DNA of 9,033 bases. It comes from Clostridiales bacterium (GTDB lineage Bacteria; Bacillota; Clostridia; Oscillospirales; CAG-272). The position numbers and the translations under genes are program-made. The notes under the pieces were generated by a model, which was not told the DNA's origin, did not search any database, and worked only from the letters and a program-made list of their open reading frames with translations. Shown in pieces: positions 1-5,582 of the stretch. Location of the stretch: assembly GCA_016280525.1 (NCBI GenBank), contig JAEEGW010000287.1, positions 1 through 9,033 of the forward strand, read 5' to 3'. The first letter of the stretch is position 1, and each line of letters starts with the position of its first letter.

Positions 1-1126
1 GATTGGACACGACGCATCCCTGAACGAGCGGCTGATCGGTAAATCCGGCGCGGTAGAGTATCCAGTCCACAAGTCTGTCGCAGCTCGTGCGCAGCGGCCT
101 GTGGTTTATGCCGGGATTGGTGCATGAATCGCCGTATTTGAAACCGGTCTTTTTCGCGTATTCGGTTATGTAATGCCCTTCGCGCAACAGATCGCACTGC
201 AAAAGTGAATAAGGCGTATATACGACGGCACCGTTTTCGTCCGCGACGCGGTAGCCGTATTTCTTTTGCTTGTCGCACTCCGCTTTTGCCTCGTCAAGCG
301 ACTTATAAACGGCGCCTTTCACGTTGTCGGCCGGTTTATCGAGCCGGTCTTCGTACAGACACACGTAATAGCCTTTTTCAGCCGGCGCGGGCGTTTTCTC
401 TTCCCCTTTGTCCGCGGCTATGTAAGCCTCCGCCTCCGCGCGGTCCGCGCAGAACGCCGCCGCCTGAAGCAAGAACGTATCGCCCTCTTCCGCGTAATTG
501 GTGTAATCAAGACGGAACTTATCGTTGAACGACTTTTCCCAGCCTTTCGTGTTTTCGTCCGCTTCAAATACAAGATACTGCGTTTTTCGTTCGCCGAAAA
601 ACTCGGAGTCGCCGCCGTAGACTGCGATAATTGAATATCCCTCGCGCGCGTTTTTCACTCTGCCCGTCGCGTAAAACATCTCAAACGCGCCGCCCCATTC
701 CGCGCGGATCTTCAAAACTATTACTTTCTTTTCCTCCGGCGTAAACGGAACGTGATGCGTTCCGTCCTCAGACGGATATCCCGCGGCTTTATACATACTG
801 TTCACTCGAAAGTAAACGCCGGGGTCGCGCGACTGTTTGTTTGCGACAAAGCGCACGCCCTCCTCCGTAAGCTCCGGGTCGGCGCAGTTGCCGCGGACGA
901 ACGCGGCGTCAAACAGCGCTTCGTCAAACGCGGAAAAATCAACGCGGCACGGATCGGGTATAAGATACGGCGAGGGTTCTTCTTCCTCTGTTATATTCTC
1001 GGTTATGATCTCGGTATCGGTCACTGCACTCTCCTCCTCCGTTGCGGCTTGCTTATCCGAGCATGAAGCAAAGCAAACCTGAAGTAAAACAAGGCTTGCG
1101 ATATAAACACAAAAACGTCTTTTCAT
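1..1126 (-). CDS. Putative secreted lipoprotein with conserved Cys-Asp C-terminal domain (3' end cut by window edge)
   Basis: I translated this frame by hand: 375 codons are open from ATG at 1126 to the left edge, with no stop, so the C-terminus is missing. Residues 1-22 are a lipoprotein-type signal (KRR, hydrophobic core, then F-A-S-C with Cys22), followed by an acidic Glu/Thr linker (about 24-52). Residues about 60-235 look like an all-beta domain (DPGVYFRV at 102-109, KVIVLKIR at 134-141). Residues about 252-305 form a small module ending VVYTPYS. From about 318 there is a distinct domain with YGDSCTNPG (331-339) and SCDRLVDWILYRAGFTDQP (348-366). Cys349 followed by a Trp helix recalls the nucleophile helix of NlpC/P60-like cell-wall cysteine peptidases, but this is a resemblance only. 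The start lies 8 bases after the stop of the GH99-like gene and has only a weak ribosome site, so coupled translation is likely. Presumably it acts at the cell surface; function unknown. Confidence 0.85.
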   Translation of the reverse strand, partial: MKRRFCVYIASLVLLQVCFASCSDKQAATEEESAVTDTEIITENITEEEEPSPYLIPDPCRVDFSAFDEALFDAAFVRGNCADPELTEEGVRFVANKQSRDPGVYFRVNSMYKAAGYPSEDGTHHVPFTPEEKKVIVLKIRAEWGGAFEMFYATGRVKNAREGYSIIAVYGGDSEFFGERKTQYLVFEADENTKGWEKSFNDKFRLDYTNYAEEGDTFLLQAAAFCADRAEAEAYIAADKGEEKTPAPAEKGYYVCLYEDRLDKPADNVKGAVYKSLDEAKAECDKQKKYGYRVADENGAVVYTPYSLLQCDLLREGHYITEYAKKTGFKYGDSCTNPGINHRPLRTSCDRLVDWILYRAGFTDQPLVQGCVVSN

Positions 1127-1133
1127 AAATGCT

Positions 1134-3398
1134 TTATTTTATCTTCCCTTTGAATTTCTTTATCTGCTCGCACAAAAGATCGTAATAGAACGTTCCGTGT
1201 ATCTTTGAAGGCTCTAAGTCTTTTGATCCCTCGGGCGAAGGCTGTTCGCCTTTTGTCCATTCGTTCCAGGATACGAGGATCACCATGCCCGCGCCTAAGT
1301 CGTTTGCGCGCTGGAACTGTTTTTTCAGCGTCAGACCGTTTTCCCTCTCATATGCGGGAATATAGCCGTCGTCCCCCTCGCTGCCTTGCGGACGGCTCGC
1401 GGCGGTGCAGGTGACGCACTCCACGCGGTCGTCAAGAACGGAATACACTTGAAGACCTCTCTCTTCCCAGCTCCACCAGCCTCGCGTCGCCATGGTTTTC
1501 TTGTTATAAAGCTCCGACTGCTGACCTACGTAACCGGTTACCCAGCGGACAGTAAAGCGGTCGTCTTTCCAGGAGGGCTTGCGTCCGTACTGGTTAGGCG
1601 TTGCGCCGTAGCACATCAGAAGCGGTTTGCCTTCGTAGTTGAAATACATATCCGGGTATTTTTCCACGTAAGAAGAATATATCTGATCAACCTTTTTCTG
1701 ATGTTTGCCGTTTTTTACGTTTTCGGGGCCGGAATGGCCGGGGCCTGCGAAAATGCAGATCTTAGGCGCTCCCTCTATCTGCGACCATATCTCAAACAGC
1801 AGATCCGTCGCCTCCTCTATCATACGGAAGTCGGAGAGCTGATTGCGCATAGTCGCGGGGTCATACGTCGTGTTGTTTGTCCAGTCCACGAAAATGAAAT
1901 CAACTCCGGCGTCGCGCAAAAGCTCCGCGTGCTTCGCTATCATCGCCCGGTCGTCGGAATAGTAAGCGCCGTAAAGCGGAGTATCCCAGCTGCTCTTGCC
2001 CCAGGTTATGACCTTCGGGCAAAGCCACGTGGAATACGCGATGCCCACGAGGCGGTCCTCGTACGGCGTCTGCTTATACGTGCCCACGCCCGTCTTTTCT
2101 ATTTCAACGTCGTCATAGTTATATACGACGTCGTTATAAAGCTGATATCTGTCGTTCATTTCCTGTTTCCTTTCCGCTGTTAACACTTCTTCGGATAATG
2201 CGATATATACCGATGAGCCGTCGGATACGGTATCATACCCGAGCCAGCGCGCCAGCCTGTCTGCCGATATGAGCAAAGTTCCGTCAAGCAAAAACGGTGT
2301 AGGGCAGTCAAAAGCCGCTCCGTTCAAATATACCGTCGCTTCTCCCGCCTTATACGATAGCGACGCGTCGTCGCGCGTAAGCACGGCAGACTCGCCGTTA
2401 TCAGAGAAAGTACAGTCAAAGCCGAATAACGCGGCGGCAGTCGCGGCGTCCGTATACGTCGCGTCGTCTATCACCGTCACCGGCGCGACGGTGCGGAACA
2501 TAGTCTTGTCACATATCAGATATCCGTATCCTTCGCGAAGCTGTGTGACCGTGTCGTCCGGCGAGTACGGTATTATTTGCCCGGTCTGCAGGCTCATTGA
2601 TCTTGTTGATGAATTTGCAAAATGTGACATCGTCCGTACGTAGCCGAGTGTGTCGCCGTGAGCGATACGCGCCAGATCCGGCGTATGCGCGACCTCCGCG
2701 CCGTCTTTATCGTAAAGCACGAGGTTTTCCTCTGAAACGGCCGCGCTTGCAACACGCGTTTCTCCGACGCAGCAGATTATCTCCGTTCCGTCGTCGGTTA
2801 TGGTGAGATCAAGACCGTTTTTCGCGTCAAAATCAAAGCCTTCTCCTACAAGCGTCGTGAAGCCGTTTTTCACAACGGCGAAAACCGAGTTGCCGGAGAA
2901 AGTGAACCACAGACCGCTGTCTATATACAGATGATCCGCGCGTGTCACGCGGACGCCGAACATTATTGTACGGACGTTATTTACCGCGCTGCGGTTAATA
3001 ACGGAGGCTTTTGCGGTATACGGCTCCGTCAGCGTATGCGAAAAGCCTACGCTGTTCCAGCCGGCGTCCGTTATGGTCAGCCCGTTTTCGTCTGAAACGT
3101 AGTCTTTGTTTGACGTAAAGACGAGCTTTGAATCGCCGCGCAGAGCGCTGTACGTATATTCCGCAAAATCATACTGAACAGCCGTCCGCTGATCGTCTCC
3201 CGCGAGGAATTCCGTAAGACCGATGTCTTTATATTCCGGAACGGTGATCTTCTGCGTCTGATCTTCTTCGGTTTCCGTTTCTGTTTGTAATTCCGTCTGC
3301 TGAATGCCGGTGTCCGTCTCCGAAGCGCCGTTTTCCGTACACGCCGCGGAACAGATAAGCGTGACGGCGGCAAGTATAACGCACAGTATTTTTTTCAT
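1134..3398 (-). CDS. GH99-like glycan-acting lipoprotein with copper-amine-oxidase-N-like domain
   Basis: A 754-residue membrane-anchored exoprotein. Residues 1-20 are a lipoprotein signal with lipobox S-A-A-C (Cys20), followed by a Thr/Glu-rich tether to about 50. Residues about 75-275 look like a beta-sandwich of the LamG or carbohydrate-binding kind (IDSGLWFTFSGNSVFAVVKN at 159-178). Residues about 303-402 resemble the copper amine oxidase N-terminal domain (LDGTLLISADRLARWLGYD at 371-389), common in clostridial wall proteins and needing no copper. Residues about 450-750 are a GH99/GH71-like (WbsX-like) barrel: AYSTW (454-458), VDFIFVDWTNN (499-509), KPLLMCYG (591-598), WWSWEER (641-647) and VSWNEWTKGEQPSPEG (709-724). 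By family analogy Glu713 and Asp505 are candidate active-site residues. GH99 enzymes are endo-acting on alpha-mannosides, but this branch is diverse, so the substrate is not assignable. The start is fixed by the signal peptide; the ribosome site is unusually distant (see the hairpin entry). Confidence 0.85.
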   Translation of the reverse strand: MKKILCVILAAVTLICSAACTENGASETDTGIQQTELQTETETEEDQTQKITVPEYKDIGLTEFLAGDDQRTAVQYDFAEYTYSALRGDSKLVFTSNKDYVSDENGLTITDAGWNSVGFSHTLTEPYTAKASVINRSAVNNVRTIMFGVRVTRADHLYIDSGLWFTFSGNSVFAVVKNGFTTLVGEGFDFDAKNGLDLTITDDGTEIICCVGETRVASAAVSEENLVLYDKDGAEVAHTPDLARIAHGDTLGYVRTMSHFANSSTRSMSLQTGQIIPYSPDDTVTQLREGYGYLICDKTMFRTVAPVTVIDDATYTDAATAAALFGFDCTFSDNGESAVLTRDDASLSYKAGEATVYLNGAAFDCPTPFLLDGTLLISADRLARWLGYDTVSDGSSVYIALSEEVLTAERKQEMNDRYQLYNDVVYNYDDVEIEKTGVGTYKQTPYEDRLVGIAYSTWLCPKVITWGKSSWDTPLYGAYYSDDRAMIAKHAELLRDAGVDFIFVDWTNNTTYDPATMRNQLSDFRMIEEATDLLFEIWSQIEGAPKICIFAGPGHSGPENVKNGKHQKKVDQIYSSYVEKYPDMYFNYEGKPLLMCYGATPNQYGRKPSWKDDRFTVRWVTGYVGQQSELYNKKTMATRGWWSWEERGLQVYSVLDDRVECVTCTAASRPQGSEGDDGYIPAYERENGLTLKKQFQRANDLGAGMVILVSWNEWTKGEQPSPEGSKDLEPSKIHGTFYYDLLCEQIKKFKGKIK

Positions 3399-3407
3399 TT
3401 GCTTTAC

Positions 3408-3431
3408 CGCCCGGGCGCCGGGCGCACTCCT
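3408..3431 (-). promoter_or_regulatory. Shine-Dalgarno with intervening hairpin upstream of the GH99-like gene
   Basis: On the minus strand, AGGAG (3427-3431) follows a run of A residues. It is separated from the ATG at 3398 by 28 bases, too far for normal initiation. A perfect 7-bp inverted repeat, CGCCCGG-CGC-CCGGGCG on the minus strand (3408-3424), fills most of the gap. Folding it out leaves 2 + 9 = 11 bases between AGGAG and ATG, near the workable range. No better ribosome site lies closer to the signal-peptide start. The repeat and distances are seen directly; the structure-assisted initiation is inferred. On the plus strand the same repeat is followed by CACTCC and seven T's, so it could also stop antisense transcription. 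Confidence 0.5.
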
Positions 3432-3440
3432 TTTTTTATC

Positions 3441-3887
3441 CTATCGGTTATCCGCAAAATCCCAGAAGCCCGTTCCGGTCTCCGGGTCCGTTTTCCTTTT
3501 TATAACTCCGCAGCTAACGGGTCGCAATTCTATCTCCGCGGTATATCGCACGGTGATCGATTTGATATGCCCCGCCGCCATGCGGTGCTCGCCGCCGCAG
3601 ACGTACGCAAAAGACGCGTGAGTGTGATGAAAAAGCGCGCCCGCCCCGTCCGTCGTAACGCTGCCGTTAAGCGAAACGAGCTCCAGCATACCGGATATTT
3701 CCCGCAGATCGAACGAGCCCGTTTCCGGTATAAAAGTCTGTATCTCCGCGCTCGAACAGCCGCCTATGCCGCTGTATATCGCGGACTTAATACTCTCTTT
3801 TCTGCATACTTCAAGTATACAGCCGATGATCTCGTCGCCCTTGTCCGCTCTTATGTAATACGTTTTATCAAATTTTCTGTAATCCAT
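3441..3887 (-). CDS. PPC (DUF296) domain protein
   Basis: A 148-residue single-domain protein of the PPC/DUF296 family (plants and prokaryotes conserved), known from structures as small trimeric cytosolic proteins. Diagnostic features are GDEIIGCILEVC (17-28), the central Gly-rich strand SAIYSGIGGCSSAEI (35-49), the His cluster HHTHASFAYV (87-96) and GGEHRMAAGHI (98-108). His88, His90 and His107 match the HxH...GGH histidines that bind metal in several family members. Length fits a stand-alone bacterial PPC protein. There is no signal peptide or membrane segment. ATG at 3887 is preceded by CGGAGC with good spacing. It is the first gene of the minus-strand operon, 42 bases before the GH99-like lipoprotein. 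Bacterial members are often called DNA-binding by similarity to plant AT-hook proteins, but no DNA-binding motif is visible, so I would not assume that role. Confidence 0.88.
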   Translation of the reverse strand: MDYRKFDKTYYIRADKGDEIIGCILEVCRKESIKSAIYSGIGGCSSAEIQTFIPETGSFDLREISGMLELVSLNGSVTTDGAGALFHHTHASFAYVCGGEHRMAAGHIKSITVRYTAEIELRPVSCGVIKRKTDPETGTGFWDFADNR

Positions 3888-3919
3888 TATATTTGCTCCG
3901 AATATTATCTCTTTTTACG

Positions 3920-3948
3920 ATTATATCACATTTGCAAACAGCTGTCAA
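3920..3948 (-). promoter_or_regulatory. Perfect-consensus sigma-A promoter of the PPC/GH99-like operon
   Basis: Read on the minus strand, TTGACA (3943-3948) and TATAAT (3920-3925) are separated by exactly 17 bases. Transcription should start near 3913, giving a leader of about 26 bases that carries the CGGAGC ribosome site of the PPC gene. No palindrome like that of the divergent ohrR promoter overlaps it, so strong, largely constitutive transcription is the simplest reading (inference). Confidence 0.85.
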
Positions 3949-4030
3949 CCGGATTTACGGTTGTTTTTATTCGTTTGGAGCCGGGACAAAACCGTTATAC
4001 GGATTTTTTTAAAAATTTTCCGAAACCCCC

Positions 4031-4059
4031 TTGACAAATCGTGTCGTGTGCGATATAAT
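4031..4059 (+). promoter_or_regulatory. Perfect-consensus sigma-A promoter of the ohrR-gpx operon
   Basis: TTGACA (4031-4036) and TATAAT (4054-4059) are separated by exactly 17 bases. Transcription should start near 4066, leaving a leader of about 39 bases before the ATG at 4105. A promoter this strong feeding a repressor gene, with inverted repeats overlapping it, fits a switch that is off by default through repression (inference). Confidence 0.88.
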
Positions 4060-4090
4060 AAGGATAAATAAGTCGCACGCGATATGATTT
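4036..4090. promoter_or_regulatory. Probable OhrR operator: long dyad around the -10 and start site
   Basis: Two 18-base arms, AAATCGTGTCGTGTGCGA (4036-4053) and TCGCACGCGATATGATTT (4073-4090), are inverted repeats matching at 15 of 18 positions across a 19-base spacer. The spacer holds the -10 box and the predicted start site. Each arm also contains a smaller palindrome-like core (TCGTGTGCGA at 4044-4053 and TCGCACGCGA at 4073-4082), and the blocks at 4043-4056 and 4072-4085 match as direct repeats at 11 of 14. This suggests two dimer sites 29 bp apart, nearly three helical turns, occluding the promoter and the leader. The repeats are seen; assignment to the adjacent OhrR is inferred from position. 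Confidence 0.75.
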
Positions 4091-4104
4091 TGAGGTGAAG
4101 ACAG

Positions 4105-4560
4105 ATGAACGATAAATATGCTTCAATACGGCTGAAAAACCAGCTTTGCTTTCCGTTATACGCGGTTTCCAACATGATAACGCGTAAATACAAACCGCTT
4201 CTCGACAAGCTCGACCTTACGTATACGCAGTATATCGTCATGATGGTGCTGTGGGAAGAAAAGAAAGTAAACGAGAAGTTTTTGTGCGAGGCGCTGTGCT
4301 TAAAATCAAACACCGTCACGCCGCTTTTGCAAAAGCTTTGCGAAAAAGGCTTTATAAAAAAAGAAAAAGACAAAACAGACGAGCGCAATATCGTCATAAC
4401 GCTGACGGACGCGGGAGAAGATCTGCAAGACAAGGCGCTTTGCGTGCCGGAATCTTTGGCAAAAGAACTTGATCTTTCGCCGGACGACGCGGCGGCGCTT
4501 TACCGGATCCTATACAAAATGCTTGATGAAGACAAGAAAAAAACAAAAAATAATATATAA
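4105..4560 (+). CDS. ohrR: OhrR-class MarR family peroxide-sensing repressor
   Basis: A 151-residue MarR-family winged-helix regulator. It aligns by eye with Bacillus subtilis OhrR from the N-terminus: LKNQLCFPLYA places Cys15 exactly at the redox-sensing cysteine, and Tyr29 (RKYKPLL) and Tyr40 (LTYTQY) match the tyrosines that contact it. Known mechanism: organic hydroperoxides oxidise the cysteine and the dimer leaves DNA. The recognition helix is in LKSNTVTPLLQKLCEKGFI (about 66-84) and the wing in KTDERNIVITLT (about 91-102). Other cysteines occur near 61, 65, 79 and 113, so a two-cysteine response is possible but not shown. The ribosome site GAGGTGA (4092-4098) is well placed. It is the first gene of the operon, and its stop overlaps the ribosome site of gpx. 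The operator-like dyad in its own promoter implies autoregulation. The gene usually paired with OhrR, ohr, is not in this window. Confidence 0.9.
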   Translation: MNDKYASIRLKNQLCFPLYAVSNMITRKYKPLLDKLDLTYTQYIVMMVLWEEKKVNEKFLCEALCLKSNTVTPLLQKLCEKGFIKKEKDKTDERNIVITLTDAGEDLQDKALCVPESLAKELDLSPDDAAALYRILYKMLDEDKKKTKNNI

Positions 4561-4573
4561 GGAGATTAAAACA

Positions 4574-5119
4574 ATGAAGATCTATGATTTCACGGTAAAA
4601 GACAGAAAAGGAAACGACGTAAGCTTATCGGAATACAAGGGAAAGGTGCTTTTGATAGTCAACACGGCGACGGGCTGCGGATTCACTCCGCATTACGAGC
4701 CGCTTGAAGCCATGTATAAGGACCTGCGCGACAGGGGTTTTGAAATACTTGATTTCCCGTCAAATCAGTTCGCGGGGCAGGCGCCGGGCAGCGACGATGA
4801 GATACACGAATTCTGCACGCTCAAATTCGGCACGGAATTCCCGCAGTTTGCAAAAATTGACGTAAACGGAGAAAACGCCGATCCGCTGTTTGCGTATCTC
4901 GCCTCGGAAAAACCGTTTAACGGCTTCGGCAAAGGCGTAAAGAACGCCGTGCTGAACACATTTGCAAAAAAGAATAACAAACAGTTCGGCGACAAGACCT
5001 ATATCGGCTGGAATTTCACGAAATTCTTAGTTGACCGCGAAGGAAACGTCATCGCACGCTTTGAGCCGACGGATGATATGAAAGACGTCCGCGCGGCGGT
5101 CGAAAAAGCTATCGGATAA
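4574..5119 (+). CDS. gpx: Thiol (cysteine) glutathione peroxidase family hydroperoxidase
   Basis: A 181-residue cytosolic peroxidase that reduces hydroperoxides to alcohols. NTATGCGFTPHY (30-41) carries the peroxidatic cysteine Cys35 in place of selenocysteine. The rest of the catalytic tetrad is Gln69 (FAGQAPG), Trp146 and Asn147 (IGWNFTKFLVD). Cys81 in EIHEFCTLKFG sits where thioredoxin-dependent homologues have the resolving cysteine, so thioredoxin rather than glutathione is the likelier reductant. The often-present cysteine in FPCNQF is Ser63 here. I chose ATG at 4574: AAGGAG at 4559-4564 lies 9 bases upstream, and translation there begins with the usual MKIYDFTVKD. An in-frame upstream ATG at 4469 lies inside ohrR and would add 35 basic residues foreign to the family. 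It is the second gene of the operon, with the ohrR stop within its ribosome site. Confidence 0.93.
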   Translation: MKIYDFTVKDRKGNDVSLSEYKGKVLLIVNTATGCGFTPHYEPLEAMYKDLRDRGFEILDFPSNQFAGQAPGSDDEIHEFCTLKFGTEFPQFAKIDVNGENADPLFAYLASEKPFNGFGKGVKNAVLNTFAKKNNKQFGDKTYIGWNFTKFLVDREGNVIARFEPTDDMKDVRAAVEKAIG

Positions 5120-5144
5120 TAAAAAGCCAAGGAGAATCCGAAAA

Positions 5145-5555
5145 ATGAAAATTGCCATACGTTACTACACAAAATCAAAAAAAGGAAACACGAAAAAACT
5201 GGCGGACGCCGTCTCAAAAGCGATCGGGGTGGAAGCGCTTGACGTCTCGGCGGATCTTACGGAAAAGGTCGACCGTCTGTTTCTGATAAACGCTATGTAC
5301 GCGGCGACAATAGACCGCGAAGTCAAAGAATTCCTTGTAAAGAACAAGGATAATATAGGCGAGGTCGTCAACATGAACACCTCCGCCTCCGGGTCGTCCA
5401 CGTGGAAGGCGGTAAAGAAAGTGACAGACGAGCTCGGGATCAAATTAAACGACAAAGAGTTTCACTGCGCGGCGTCGTGGATATTCATAAACAAGGGTCT
5501 GCCGTCTGATGACGATTACAGACGCGCCGGAGATTTTGCAAAATCAATGATATAA
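5145..5555 (+). CDS. Short-chain flavodoxin family protein
   Basis: A 136-residue flavodoxin-fold protein. The N-terminal strand and FMN phosphate loop are visible: IRYYTKSKKGNTKKLADAV (5-23), with SKKGNT (11-16) matching the SxTGNT type. A second conserved region, NMNTSASGSSTWKAV (77-91), fits the FMN ring-contacting loops, and the C-terminal RRAGDFAKSM helix closes the fold. Length is typical of short-chain flavodoxins. Ribosome site AAGGAG at 5129-5134. It is the third gene of the peroxide operon, 25 bases after gpx. It could donate electrons to a peroxide-detoxifying or repair step or replace ferredoxin under oxidative stress; partner unknown. A flavodoxin-like oxidoreductase acting on another substrate cannot be excluded. 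Confidence 0.85.
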   Translation: MKIAIRYYTKSKKGNTKKLADAVSKAIGVEALDVSADLTEKVDRLFLINAMYAATIDREVKEFLVKNKDNIGEVVNMNTSASGSSTWKAVKKVTDELGIKLNDKEFHCAASWIFINKGLPSDDDYRRAGDFAKSMI

Positions 5556-5582
5556 TAAAGCCGGACAGCTGCGGAGGTCAAT

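Noticed and set aside
205..1082. Several plus-strand open frames of 81-122 codons
   Set aside because: They overlap each other and lie antisense to the left-edge lipoprotein, which has a signal peptide and coherent domains.
1386..2183. A 265-codon open frame on the plus strand inside the GH99-like gene
   Set aside because: It is fully antisense to a confidently assigned coding region. Its product is rich in Arg/Val/His with no recognisable domain, and no ribosome site was seen.
3241..3320. Simple-sequence tract in the GH99-like gene
   Set aside because: It encodes the Thr/Glu tether expected after a lipobox and is not a tandem repeat with a fixed unit.
3980..4010. CCGT-TAT-ACGG followed by a T-run, as a possible terminator or attenuator
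   Set aside because: The stem is only 4 bp and it lies upstream of the ohrR promoter with no gene reading into it; too weak to call.
3399..4034. A 211-codon plus-strand open frame across the PPC gene and intergenic region
   Set aside because: It is antisense to the PPC gene and crosses the perfect minus-strand promoter; the product has no family features.
3945..4433. A 162-codon minus-strand open frame across ohrR and its promoter
   Set aside because: It runs through both the operator and the ohrR coding sequence, which is unambiguous by similarity to Bacillus OhrR.
4469..4573. N-terminal extension of Gpx from an upstream ATG
   Set aside because: It lies within ohrR in another frame, adds 35 basic non-family residues, and the ATG at 4574 has a proper ribosome site.
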